In this document: piece by piece, positions 26,185 through 34,709 of the stretch
Layout: every line of letters begins with the position of its first letter
Numbering within the stretch: the first letter of the stretch is position 1
Source: Sutterella faecalis
GTDB taxonomy: Bacteria > Pseudomonadota > Gammaproteobacteria > Burkholderiales > Burkholderiaceae_F
Assembly (NCBI RefSeq): GCF_006337085.1
Contig: NZ_CP040882.1
Span: forward strand, 496,001-560,000
Length of the DNA: 64,000 nt
Direction: 5' to 3'
The notes under the pieces: generated by a model
Seen by the model: the letters and a program-made list of their open reading frames with translations, nothing else
Databases searched by the model: none
Told to the model about the DNA's origin: nothing
Program-made: the position numbers and the translations under genes

Positions 26185-26604
26185 TCACGGGCGCGTGAGG
26201 TCGTACATCGGCGCGAGCACGCCTTCGACAGGATTCCCTTCACGGTCAAGAAGCCTCACGCCGTTCGGAATCGGAAGCGCATACCAGGGCTCCTCGCCGG
26301 GGGCCGCGGAGTCGAAGCGGAGCTTTCCGCCCTCGAGAGACCATTTTCCGCCTTCATCGAAAGCGCCGTCCGTCCCAAGATAGTGCGAAACGCGCGTATA
26401 GGTGCCCGATGCCCTCAAATAGAGCGCCGTGCGGATGCCTTCGCAATCCGCGCACGGGAGCATGCCTTCATAGACGCCGGCCAGGTCCGAAGCCGGGGAA
26501 GCAGCCTGCGGCTCCGCTCCCTTATTCGAGGATGCGGCGCAGCCGGAAAGCAACAAGGCGAGTGATGCGCAAAGAATGGACGAGCGAACCCAGGGAAACT
26601 GCAT
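26185..26604 (-). CDS. NlpE-like lipoprotein (copper resistance/envelope sensor domain)
   Basis: 139 residues from ATG 26604. Seen: a lipoprotein signal peptide with lipobox LSGC, then one NlpE_N domain: AGVYEGMLPCADCEGIRTALYLRASGTYT, which carries the family's CxxC. The second (OB-fold) domain of E. coli NlpE is absent, and only the short form is present. NlpE-type outer-membrane lipoproteins report surface contact, lipoprotein sorting stress or copper to the Cpx system; no Cpx genes are in the window. An open frame extends upstream to 26736 without a good start. Confidence 0.82.
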   Translation of the reverse strand: MQFPWVRSSILCASLALLLSGCAASSNKGAEPQAASPASDLAGVYEGMLPCADCEGIRTALYLRASGTYTRVSHYLGTDGAFDEGGKWSLEGGKLRFDSAAPGEEPWYALPIPNGVRLLDREGNPVEGVLAPMYDLTRP

Positions 26605-26863
26605 GACGAAATCCAGAGGGGAAAATACAGGAATGTAAACGAAAGAATCTTTTTTCAAGAAACCTATGCCCATCATAGGGAGAGTCAAGCGTCCCCGAGT
26701 CCGCCCGGTTGTAACGATTCCCGACAGCCGAAACAATATAATCCAATATTTATCATTGATTTTTATGGATATTTATAACATTTTTCGAATTGCCGCCAAT
26801 GATTCGTCAACGAAAGCGACAGCGAATTGGTAAAACCACCTACGCATAAATACGATACGCAAT

Positions 26864-26975
26864 CGCTCAGGATTCCCGTAGTATCTAGTTCGAGGTCAAA
26901 AGAAGCCGGATCTGCCTTGCGCGACAGATCCGGCTTCGCAGGGAGAGCGCCGGGAAACCGGCGCTCTTTTTGCTT
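26864..26975 (+). ncRNA. Putative small RNA or leader with its own terminator, upstream of asparaginase
   Basis: Seen: a perfect 12-bp hairpin (AAGCCGGATCTG 26903-26914 with CAGATCCGGCTT 26925-26936), then a perfect 10-bp GC-rich stem with GAAA loop at 26944-26967 followed by T5. No gene on this strand lies upstream, so this terminator must end a short transcript. A weak promoter (TTGGTA 26827, TACGAT 26851, 18-base spacing) precedes it. It could be a free-standing sRNA or an attenuator for asparaginase. Confidence 0.45.
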
Positions 26976-26997
26976 CCGGGGCTTCTACCGATAGAAT
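26970..26997 (+). promoter_or_regulatory. Putative sigma-70 promoter of asparaginase
   Basis: TTGCTT (26970-26975) and TAGAAT (26992-26997) are spaced 16 bases apart, about 36 bases before the asparaginase ATG and immediately after the terminator. Confidence 0.5.
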
Positions 26998-27032
26998 CCA
27001 TTCCGGCAATATTGCTCGCACTGGATTCCATC

Positions 27033-28043
27033 ATGACGAAAGAACTACCTAAAGTCCGCCTCCTCACCTGCGGCGGCACCATCGTTTCCTCAGGCGAAAG
27101 CGCAAGCCAGATGACCGGCTACCGCCTCAAGGACTTCAGCGTTGATGCGCTCCTCGCGGCCGTTCCCGGACTTTCCGCGGTTGCCCGGCTTGACGTGAAG
27201 GAAGTCGCCCGCATCGACTCCATGTCGATGACGAGCGCCGTCTGGAAGGACCTCGGCCGCGCCATCGAGGAAGCCGATGCCGATCCGGAAATCACCGGCA
27301 TCGTCATCACGCACGGCACCGATACGATGGAGGAAACGGCCTGGTTCACGCATCTGACGATGAAGACTCAGAAGCCCGTTGTCTTCACGGGCGCCATGAG
27401 GCCCTCGACCGCGCTCTCTGCCGACGGTCCCCTCAACCTCTACAACGCCGTGCGGATTGCCGTCGACCCCGAGGCCCGCGGCAGGGGCGTCCTCGTCGCG
27501 TTGAATGACGTGATCATCGGCGCACGCGCCGCCATGAAGGTGAACCCCACCAACGCAGCGGCTTTTGCCGGACTCGCCGAGGGCCCCCTCGGGCTCGTTT
27601 CCGGCGACGCCATCGTCTGGTTCGGCCGTCCCGAAAAGCCCTTCGGCGCCGCTGCGCCCTTCAAGCTTGAAACCTACGCGCACCCGAAGCGCCTTCCCAG
27701 AGTCGACATCCTCTACTCGCATGCAGATGACGACGGCATGCTCGTGCGCGCTTCGGTTGAAGCGGGCGCCGAAGCCATCGTTCATGCGGGGACCGGCAAC
27801 GGCTCCATTCATGCTGAAACGGAAAAAGCCCTTCAGGAGGCCGCTCAACGCGGCGTCTTCATCATCCGCGCGAGCCGCGTGCCGGGCGGATGCGTAACCC
27901 CGGGTCTTGCCGAGTGGCAGGAGCGCGGCTACATTCCCTCGGGGACGCTCTCGCCCCAGAAGGCGCGCATTCTCGCAATGCTTGCACTCGTCACCTTCGG
28001 CTGGAATCCGGAGAAGATGAAGGAAGCTTTCGAGCGCTACTGA
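27033..28043 (+). CDS. L-asparaginase (type I/II fold)
   Basis: 336 residues. Seen: the first catalytic Thr in LLTCGGTIVSSG, the second in ITHGTDTMEETAWF, KPVVFTGAMRPSTALSADGPLNLY, and the C-terminal GNGSIHAE tetramer-contact Glu region. This is the complete asparaginase signature: L-asparagine is hydrolysed to aspartate and ammonia. No signal peptide follows ATG 27033, so it is probably cytoplasmic, although the sequence resembles the AnsB subgroup; a hydrophobic stretch could be added from a non-ATG start at 26970. Aspartate would feed the fumarate/C4-dicarboxylate routes served by the DcuC carriers. Confidence 0.92.
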   Translation: MTKELPKVRLLTCGGTIVSSGESASQMTGYRLKDFSVDALLAAVPGLSAVARLDVKEVARIDSMSMTSAVWKDLGRAIEEADADPEITGIVITHGTDTMEETAWFTHLTMKTQKPVVFTGAMRPSTALSADGPLNLYNAVRIAVDPEARGRGVLVALNDVIIGARAAMKVNPTNAAAFAGLAEGPLGLVSGDAIVWFGRPEKPFGAAAPFKLETYAHPKRLPRVDILYSHADDDGMLVRASVEAGAEAIVHAGTGNGSIHAETEKALQEAAQRGVFIIRASRVPGGCVTPGLAEWQERGYIPSGTLSPQKARILAMLALVTFGWNPEKMKEAFERY

Positions 28044-28060
28044 CGGATCGCCTTCGCAGC

Positions 28061-28103
28061 AAAAAACGCCGGCTGACATCACACGTCAGTACCGGCGTTT
28101 TTT
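28061..28103. terminator. Bidirectional intrinsic terminator
   Basis: ACGCCGG pairs with CCGGCGT (28066-28099) with inner GAC/GTC pairing, A6 before and T6 after. It serves asparaginase and the converging exported protein. Confidence 0.85.
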
Positions 28104-28133
28104 AATTCTTCCGGGACCGGAAGCCTTTAGGGC

Positions 28134-28508
28134 TCAGTCCTTGTAGAGCGAGCAGCAGTCCTTGGGCGCATCGGCAAGAGGCTTGCCTTCCGCGTCAAGG
28201 AGGTGAAGCTTTTCATCCTTTCCGACTTCGAGCTGGCGGCTCACGACGCCGCTCGAATTCTTAAGAAGCACGCGGCCGTCCTTCACCTCGTAGAAGCCCG
28301 TTTCGATGCCGCGGTCCTTCTTGACTGAAAGCGCATAGCAGCCGTAATGATCGAGCGAGAGCTCCGCATCGGCCATCTCATCGGCCTGAGAAAGCATCGA
28401 TCCGGACCAATGGCCTTCAAGTCCCGTATCCTTGTGCGCCGCTTGAGCAGCGCCCGAGGCCAGACCGACGGAAAGAAGTGCGGCAAAAAGGACTTTTGAG
28501 AAAGACAT
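28134..28508 (-). CDS. Exported protein of unknown function
   Basis: 124 residues. Seen: a Sec signal peptide (SKVLFAALLSVGLASGAAQA, cut near AQA-AHK), then a small beta-rich domain starting GHWSGSML that resembles NlpE/lipocalin-like strands, and two adjacent Cys near the end (DCCSLYKD). No lipobox, so periplasmic. Not recognised; a relationship to the NlpE-like gene nearby is possible but unproven. Nothing else is seen in the gap to 28720. Confidence 0.68.
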   Translation of the reverse strand: MSFSKVLFAALLSVGLASGAAQAAHKDTGLEGHWSGSMLSQADEMADAELSLDHYGCYALSVKKDRGIETGFYEVKDGRVLLKNSSGVVSRQLEVGKDEKLHLLDAEGKPLADAPKDCCSLYKD

Positions 28509-28719
28509 GGCTCAACGATTGAGGGAAAAACGGGTAAAGAAATGAGGAACCCGTCGAACCCCCGCAGCCGACTGCGACCAAGCAAGCTGATGGCGGCGGG
28601 AAGATTCGCTGCTGAATGTTCCTCCTGATGACTCATACCTTACGCCGCGCACCTCACGCGAACCTTAAGGACAGAATCGGAAACAATTGCGCGCTTCCGT
28701 CCGCCGCACGCTTTCTTCG

Positions 28720-29745
28720 TTAAAGGAGCGAAAGCACCTGGTCGACATCCTCTTCGCGCGTGGCCCAGCTGGTGCAGAAGCGGCAGAGGGTCTTCCCGTC
28801 GTCGCGGCGCTCCCAGATGGAAATGGCGGCCTTCTCGCCGATGCGCTTCAGATCCTCGTCGTCCAGCCAGGCAAAGATCTGATTCGTGCGGGAGTCGACA
28901 AAGAGTTCGTAGCCCTTCTCGATCAATGCCGCGCGGATTTTCTGCGCGAGCCGCACGCCGTGGCGGCCGGCCTTAAGGTAGTTCCCGCCGCTCATGAGGA
29001 CTTCGAAATTAATACCGAGGAGCCGCCCCTTTGCGAGCACCGCACCCTGCTGCTTCTGTAGCGTGAAGAAATGCTTCATGAGACGAGGATTCGTGACGAC
29101 AAGCGCCTCGCCGATGAGCGCCCCGCACTTCGTTCCTCCGATATAGAAGACGTCGGCCAGACGGGCGATGTCGGCGAGCGACGCGTCGTTCGCCTCTGAG
29201 GCGAGGCCGTAGGCCATGCGCGCGCCGTCGATGAAGAGCGGCAGACCGTGCCGGCGGCAGGATGCGGAAATGGCTTCGAGTTCGCTCAGGCTGTAAAGGG
29301 TGCCGAATTCAGTGGGCTGAGAGATGTAGACCATCCCGGGCTGCACGACATGATCCTTGCTGGGATCGCGCAGGAACGCTTCCATCCACTTTTCAATCGA
29401 CCCCGCGGTAATCTTCCCGTCCTTTTGCGGCAGCGTGATCACCTTGTGGCCGCGCGCCTCTACAGCGCCCGCTTCATGAACGGCAATGTGGCCGGTCTCC
29501 GCCGCGAGAACGCCCTCATAGCCCGCAAGCATGGCGTGAATCGCAATGGAGTTGGTCTGCGTGCCGCCTTCCAGAAAATAAACGCGGGCATCCGGCGCCT
29601 TGCATGCCTCGCGGATGAGCGTGCGGGCCCGCTCTGAAAACTCATCATCGCCATAGCCCGGCGCGGAAACAAGATTGGTTTCCTGAAGACGTTCAAGAAT
29701 CGCCGGAAGACAACCTTCCTGATAGTCGCAAGCAAGACGGATCAT
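28720..29745 (-). CDS. Low-specificity L-threonine aldolase family protein
   Basis: 341 residues of the fold-type I beta-eliminating lyase/threonine aldolase group. Seen: FLEGGTQTNSIAIHAML (PLP phosphate loop), AETGHIAVHEAG, the LFIDGARMAYGL Asp/Arg pair and the Schiff-base Lys in FYIGGTKCGALIGEAL. Family reaction: L-threonine or L-allo-threonine to glycine and acetaldehyde. All catalytic residues are present. It stands alone on the minus strand. Together with the D-threonine-aldolase-like gene at 7995 it suggests use of hydroxy amino acids of both configurations. Confidence 0.88.
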   Translation of the reverse strand: MIRLACDYQEGCLPAILERLQETNLVSAPGYGDDEFSERARTLIREACKAPDARVYFLEGGTQTNSIAIHAMLAGYEGVLAAETGHIAVHEAGAVEARGHKVITLPQKDGKITAGSIEKWMEAFLRDPSKDHVVQPGMVYISQPTEFGTLYSLSELEAISASCRRHGLPLFIDGARMAYGLASEANDASLADIARLADVFYIGGTKCGALIGEALVVTNPRLMKHFFTLQKQQGAVLAKGRLLGINFEVLMSGGNYLKAGRHGVRLAQKIRAALIEKGYELFVDSRTNQIFAWLDDEDLKRIGEKAAISIWERRDDGKTLCRFCTSWATREEDVDQVLSLL

Positions 29746-29925
29746 TGCACGAAATTTCCCAATAAAGATGACGGTGCGGCGCGCTCCGCAGATGGGTGCG
29801 GAACACTTTGGAGGCGATTATAGGAACACACTGGCCGCCATTCAGTGCATTTTGCTCACAATGAAGAAGATGAAAAGATGGAGAAAGGTCTCAGCTATCC
29901 GGACAAATCCGCCCGGAAGAAGCAA

Positions 29926-29965
29926 AGCCCGGCGGCGGAAGAATCCGCTGCCGGGCTGTTTTTTT
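29926..29965 (+). terminator. Strong terminator-like hairpin oriented on the plus strand
   Basis: AGCCCGGC-GGCGGA pairs with TCCGC-TGCCGGGCT, followed by G and seven T on the plus strand. The minus side has only a weak T-rich tract, so it may end the NrfD operon poorly. There is no convincing plus-strand gene before it. Confidence 0.6.
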
Positions 29966-30007
29966 CAGGCTGGCGGTGCCTGAAGGATGCCTCAAATCGT
30001 TTCGGCG

Positions 30008-30901
30008 CTACCAGATCACGGGATCAAAGTAGCCCGCAAAGAGGACGGAGGCGCGAAGCGCCAGCGCGCCGATGATCGAGCAGAGGCCGCCCAACATCAC
30101 CATCGAGCGGTGTTCCTTGAGGAACGTGCAGAGGATCGGCATCACGATGCCGAGACCGATCGCGCCCGCCCAGAAGATGAGGGAGGCTCCGCCCATCAGC
30201 AGGCTCTCTGCGCCGGCAGCCGCGCCGGGCGTACCCGTCCAGGCCGACTGAATGAAGGCGAAGATCACGAAGGCTTCGCCCAGGTGCACGCCCCAGGCGG
30301 TGCCGCCGAGCCACGAGGGATGGCCGGTTTCGAGCTTGCCGGATGCAGCGAGAAGCTCCGCCAGACCCACGGCGCAGCCGAGGCCCGAGAAGATCCAGAG
30401 CACCGGGAGGACCGCGGTATTCCAGAGCGGGACGCCCGCGGCCTGCGTGAGGAGGAACCCTGAATAGGCCGTGGCGGCAACGCCCAGGATGCCGTTCAAC
30501 CAGCGCACCATCACGCCCTCGGCGATGTCGACGAGGACGCGGCTGCCGCCTTCCCTCGAGCCCAGCCAGATCATGAGGCCTTCGACGACGACGGCAATGC
30601 AGAGCACTGCGAGCAGACAGATGCCGATGAACATCCAGCTCGTGAAGTTGAAGGACCAGTTGGCAAGCGCATGAAAGGCTGCAAACGGGAGGTTGAGGAG
30701 GCGCCCCAGGTGCGAAAGCACGAGGAGCGTGCCCGCGATCGCGGCGATGCCGGAGATCGCGAAGACGCGGCGGCTCCTGAGCCAGATGTTCAGGAAGAGC
30801 GCCATGCCCGAAAGGCCGACGAACCAGAGGAAGAAGGCAATCGTCCACGCCCAGTGGCTCGTGGCGGCCTGAGCGGTAAGTTCCATATATTCAGGAGTCA
30901 T
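30008..30901 (-). CDS. NrfD/PsrC-type membrane anchor subunit
   Basis: 297 residues, about eight or nine membrane segments, typical of the NrfD/PsrC family that oxidises menaquinol and passes electrons to an FeS subunit. Seen: HWAWTIAFFLWFVGLSGMALF, SHLGRLLNLPFAAFHALANWSFNFTSWM with the conserved His/Arg and Trp region, and LTQAAGVPLWNTAVLPVLW. Overlaps the FeS subunit by 4 bases (ATGA). It is the C subunit of the molybdoenzyme encoded upstream. Confidence 0.92.
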   Translation of the reverse strand: MTPEYMELTAQAATSHWAWTIAFFLWFVGLSGMALFLNIWLRSRRVFAISGIAAIAGTLLVLSHLGRLLNLPFAAFHALANWSFNFTSWMFIGICLLAVLCIAVVVEGLMIWLGSREGGSRVLVDIAEGVMVRWLNGILGVAATAYSGFLLTQAAGVPLWNTAVLPVLWIFSGLGCAVGLAELLAASGKLETGHPSWLGGTAWGVHLGEAFVIFAFIQSAWTGTPGAAAGAESLLMGGASLIFWAGAIGLGIVMPILCTFLKEHRSMVMLGGLCSIIGALALRASVLFAGYFDPVIW

Positions 30902-31482
30902 TTCTGCACCACGACGAAGTAGTTGGGCTTAGTGCCTTTCTGCGGGAGAAGGCGTTCAGTGCGCGAGCGGGCAATGCGCTGCGAAACGGCGGATTCCGGA
31001 TCCGCGACGTTGCCGAAGGCGCGCGCCGAGACCGGGCAGGCCGCGACGCAGGCCGGATCCTGCCCCTGAGCGATGAGCTTTTCGCACCCTTCGCCCATGC
31101 ACTTGACGGGAAGTCCCGTCTTCGGATGAAGCCAGCGCACGTCGTAGGGACACGCCGTAACGCAGTAGCCGCAGCCGACGCACCGATCGGGATCGGTCTT
31201 CACCTGGCCCGTGAGCGGATCGTGATAGTTGGCGCCGAAGGGGCAGACGCCGATGCAGGGCGCATCATCGCACTGCTGGCACTGCACGAGAATCTGCTGC
31301 GGACGGCGAAGCGTTTCGAGCCTCACGACGCGGATGTTCGAGGGAAGAGACTTCCAGCCCGAATTCTCGTCGTTGAGCATGTCCGGATAGTTCGTCTGAG
31401 CGCAGGCCACGATGCAGGCTGAGCACCCGACGCACTGCGTCGCATCAAAGAGATGCGCAAGCTTTTTGCTGTATTGGGTCAT
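30898..31482 (-). CDS. 4Fe-4S ferredoxin-type electron transfer subunit (PsrB/DmsB-like)
   Basis: 194 residues. Seen: four cysteine clusters, CVGCSACIVAC, CQQCDDAPCIGVCP, CVGCGYCVTACPYD and a later CEKL...CVAACP group, matching the four [4Fe-4S] centres of DmsB/PsrB/PhsB subunits. It carries electrons from the NrfD anchor to the molybdopterin subunit. It lies 17 bases after the catalytic subunit gene; no signal peptide, so it is exported with the Tat-tagged catalytic subunit. Confidence 0.94.
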   Translation of the reverse strand: MTQYSKKLAHLFDATQCVGCSACIVACAQTNYPDMLNDENSGWKSLPSNIRVVRLETLRRPQQILVQCQQCDDAPCIGVCPFGANYHDPLTGQVKTDPDRCVGCGYCVTACPYDVRWLHPKTGLPVKCMGEGCEKLIAQGQDPACVAACPVSARAFGNVADPESAVSQRIARSRTERLLPQKGTKPNYFVVVQK

Positions 31483-31499
31483 TGCTTGATGCCTCCCTC

Positions 31500-34124
31500 T
31501 TAGATGCGTTCGACGCGAACAGTGGAGTTGTTGGCGAGCGAACCCGTCACCGGTTCACGGTAGCCCGTGCAGAACCAGTGCGAGTTGATGCCTTCGCGCG
31601 TCCACTCATAAGCGCCGAGGTTTCTCTTCGTTCTCACGCCGCCCGCGAAGCCGTGGGCAAAGAGCGAGCCGGCAACGACGCGGTTCGTGACCGTCACCTG
31701 GGTGCGGCCCTTGACGCCCGTATCGAGGCTCGTCAGCTCCACCGTGTCGCCCGTGCGGATGCCGAGGCGTTCGGCGTCGACGGGATTCATCCAGACGGTG
31801 CGGTCGCCCAGGAACTTCGAGGGCCACGTCCACATGGCAACGCCCGAATTCGAGGCGCTGTCCTTGCCGGAAACGAGGTAGAACTCGTTCGAGCGCGGAC
31901 GCGGGATGGTGTAGGCCGGAGGCATCACCCAGTTGGAGAGCCCGGAGGCGCCCTTCTTTTCGTACTTGCCTGCGAAGAGGAAGGAGATGATTTCGCCCTT
32001 GCCGGTGGGGGTTCCGAAGGGCTTCTTCTGCGGGTAGACGCCGAACTTCTTCGCGGAAACCTGCGACCAGCCGCGGGCCTTCACGTCCGCATCGATGCGG
32101 TCGCCCTCGCCCGGCTTTTCGCTGTTCTTCTTCGCGATGAACTTCGCCCAGGCGCTGTCCATCATGCCGCGGTACCAGTTCTTAAATTCCTCGCGGGTCT
32201 TCATCTCGTGGTCGTAGCCGAGGCGCTCCTTCGCGCGTTCGGGGAATGCGCGGCGAAGGATTTCGCAGAACTGCCAGATCTCTTCGCGCGCGTCGCACCC
32301 TTCGGGAGGTTCAATCCCGGCGTTGGAGAGCTGAACGTTGCCGTTCAACGCCCACTTGACGCCGCCGTATTCGTAGCCTTCGAGGAAGAAGGTCGAGGGA
32401 AGCACGTAATCCGCGTAGTCGATCACCTCGTGCGGGAAGATGTCCTGCACGACCATGAGTTCGAGGGCCCTGAAGGCCTTCGCCATGCGGTCCGAATTCG
32501 CTTCGCGGTGGAACATGGTCGAGCCCGTGATGAAGGCGGCGCGGATCGGATAGGGCTTGCCTTCCTCAATTGCGCTGAAGATCGCCGAATAGGTGCCGGA
32601 ACCTTCCGGATAGATCACCTTGTCGAGCGCCTTCCCTTCCGCATTCTTCCAGGATTCGCCGTGCGGGCCCTTGCCCTTTCCGCCCGACTGCGAGGCCGCC
32701 GGCCCCTTGAAGCCGCCGCCCTGCGTGACGACGAAGCCGCCCGGCTGATCGATCTGCCCCGTAAAGAGGTTGATCATGCTCATGAGCGCAAAGGCGGGGG
32801 AGTCGTTGCCGTTTCTCGAGGCATACCAGCCGTCGTCGCAGACGCCGCCCTCGGTGAAGAAGGCCCGGGCAATGCGAACGATGGTTTCGGACGGAATCCC
32901 CGTCGTGAGGGACGCCTTCTCAGGCGTCCAGGCGATCGCGGTCTTGGAAAAACGCACGAAGGCGGTTTCAACCGACAGGTCACGTCCGTCAACGGTGCGG
33001 ACGGTGCCCGCATAGTCAAGATCCGGATCCACGCCTTCGGGTTCGTCGTAGCCCTTGACGGCGCCTTTTTCATCGCGGGCAAGCCCCATCGCCGCAAAGG
33101 CGGAGCTCGCGCGGTTCATGACGACGAACGCATCCTTCGAAGCGCCTTCGATGAGTTCATCGGCCGTGATCGGGCGGTGCGTGCCAACCTCAATGAGATA
33201 AGGCGCATTCGTATAGCGGCGCAGGAACTCGAAGTCGACGAGCTTTTCCGTAATGCCGATGCCGATCATGGAGAGGAGGAAGGCCGAGTCCGTGCCGGGA
33301 CGGATGGGAACCCATTCCGCGCCCGAGGACATGGCGTTTTCAGGCATGCGGGGGTCGACGAAGATCACCTTCGCGCCCTTTTCGCGCGAACGCCCGAAGA
33401 CGGCTGCAACGCCCATCGCGCAGTTGAGCGAACGCCCGACGCAAAGGAGCAGTCGGCAGCGTTCGTAGTCGGGCTCGACCTTGCCCGCACCGTCGAAGCC
33501 CTTGCCGAACACCATGCGGCGGCCGGCAACGGAGGCGGAGTTGCAGGTGGAGGAATGGCTGATCACGTTGGGCGTGCCGAGGGGAGCGGCAAGCCACTGC
33601 TGAAGGCCCGAGAAATTGTGCGACGTCATCGAGATCGCGCGTTCGCCGTGCTCCTCGACAATCTTCTTCACGCGCTCGGCAATCTCAGTGAGCGCCTGAT
33701 CCCAGGAGATTTCCTCGAACTTTCCTTCGCCGCGTTCGCCCGTGCGCTTCAGGGGCTTTTTGAGGCGCTGCGGGTGATTCCACACCCACATGGCCTGAGC
33801 GCCGCGAGCGCAGCAGCCGCGCTGCGGATGCGTCGGGTTGGGCATGATCTTCACGGTCGCCTGGGACACGGGCTCGCCCTTCTTGTGAAGGGCAAGAAGG
33901 CCGCAGTAGCCGCCGCACACCATGCAGGCCGTGGGATGCGCTTCCCAGCCTTCGGCCTTGAGCGCTTCGACTTCCTTCGCGATGGCTTCGTCGGCAGCCG
34001 TCCAGACAGCCGCACCGATCGTTCCCGTGCCAGCAGCCGCGCCGACCGCACCGGCGGCGCCGATGAAGCTGCGGCGGGAGAGACCGGGACCGCGGGCCGC
34101 GGAGGGCTCAACGTTCTTCGTCAT
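31500..34124 (-). CDS. Tat-exported molybdopterin oxidoreductase, catalytic subunit (Psr/Phs/Ttr/Arr group)
   Basis: 874 residues. Seen: a Tat signal LSRRSFIGAAGAVG, a [4Fe-4S] motif CMVCGGYCG...GCCARG, the EEISWDQALTEIAERV block, a probable Mo-ligand region HSSTCNSASVAG with Cys, and the C-terminal molybdopterin-binding domain (RTGDTVELTSLDTG...). Start ATG 34124 has GAGGAG upstream. With the FeS and NrfD subunits this is a complete periplasmic respiratory complex of the CISM type. Polysulfide, thiosulfate, tetrathionate and arsenate reductases share this layout, and substrate cannot be assigned. Confidence 0.9.
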   Translation of the reverse strand: MTKNVEPSAARGPGLSRRSFIGAAGAVGAAAGTGTIGAAVWTAADEAIAKEVEALKAEGWEAHPTACMVCGGYCGLLALHKKGEPVSQATVKIMPNPTHPQRGCCARGAQAMWVWNHPQRLKKPLKRTGERGEGKFEEISWDQALTEIAERVKKIVEEHGERAISMTSHNFSGLQQWLAAPLGTPNVISHSSTCNSASVAGRRMVFGKGFDGAGKVEPDYERCRLLLCVGRSLNCAMGVAAVFGRSREKGAKVIFVDPRMPENAMSSGAEWVPIRPGTDSAFLLSMIGIGITEKLVDFEFLRRYTNAPYLIEVGTHRPITADELIEGASKDAFVVMNRASSAFAAMGLARDEKGAVKGYDEPEGVDPDLDYAGTVRTVDGRDLSVETAFVRFSKTAIAWTPEKASLTTGIPSETIVRIARAFFTEGGVCDDGWYASRNGNDSPAFALMSMINLFTGQIDQPGGFVVTQGGGFKGPAASQSGGKGKGPHGESWKNAEGKALDKVIYPEGSGTYSAIFSAIEEGKPYPIRAAFITGSTMFHREANSDRMAKAFRALELMVVQDIFPHEVIDYADYVLPSTFFLEGYEYGGVKWALNGNVQLSNAGIEPPEGCDAREEIWQFCEILRRAFPERAKERLGYDHEMKTREEFKNWYRGMMDSAWAKFIAKKNSEKPGEGDRIDADVKARGWSQVSAKKFGVYPQKKPFGTPTGKGEIISFLFAGKYEKKGASGLSNWVMPPAYTIPRPRSNEFYLVSGKDSASNSGVAMWTWPSKFLGDRTVWMNPVDAERLGIRTGDTVELTSLDTGVKGRTQVTVTNRVVAGSLFAHGFAGGVRTKRNLGAYEWTREGINSHWFCTGYREPVTGSLANNSTVRVERI

Positions 34125-34398
34125 AAGAATCTCCTCGTGAGGAGAGAGTGCCGCCAGAGGGATAAAACCAGCAGAATCATACCCAGACAACACGAAATCC
34201 CGAATGTCTTCCGAAGAAAACGTCCGGGTTCAATGCGTTTCGGGTTCGAAACAGATTCTGCGGGGGGTCCTGGCTGACATCTGTCCTTTCAATTTTTGTC
34301 AGGGTCGCGGCCGTAATGAATTCGTATAGTTGCCGCTGATGGCAAAGATAAAGTCCAAAATCCGCTTCTCTTACAGGGAAAGCCCTTGGTTTTTAAGA

Positions 34399-34425
34399 TT
34401 CGCTATTCATATTTCGAATAACGAA
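34399..34425. promoter_or_regulatory. Inverted repeat between molybdoenzyme operon and pyrophosphatase gene
   Basis: TTCGCTATTC and GAATAACGAA form a dyad with one mismatch and a short AT spacer. It lies in the 585-base divergent gap (34125-34709), which holds no gene. A second palindrome CCATTAATGG lies at 34521-34530. Both are plausible operators for the molybdoenzyme. Confidence 0.4.
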
Positions 34426-34709
34426 ATGCCATTGAATCTTTGAACTTTCGGCCGATATCGGGGACTTAGCTTTTGTCTGACATGAGGCTTAAATCAAAGG
34501 ATCCGGCAAATCCACTACCCCATTAATGGTAGTACCTATTAAAGACAAATTACCGTTAGCAATAAACTACCGGAAGGCAAATTCTGCGCAGAGCCTCGCC
34601 TTCTCCTAAAATAGCGGGAATCTTCATTTCAGCTCCGGGAACCGGAGGCTCCTGCCTCTCTTCCCGCAGCATGAGACTTTCCCAACAAAACATCTGAAGG
34701 CATACCTAC

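Noticed and set aside
31482..34277. 931-codon open frame antisense to the molybdoenzyme subunits
   Set aside because: It mirrors high-GC codon periodicity of the opposite-strand genes; the product is Arg/Asp/His/Glu-rich without any domain, while the minus strand encodes a complete enzyme.
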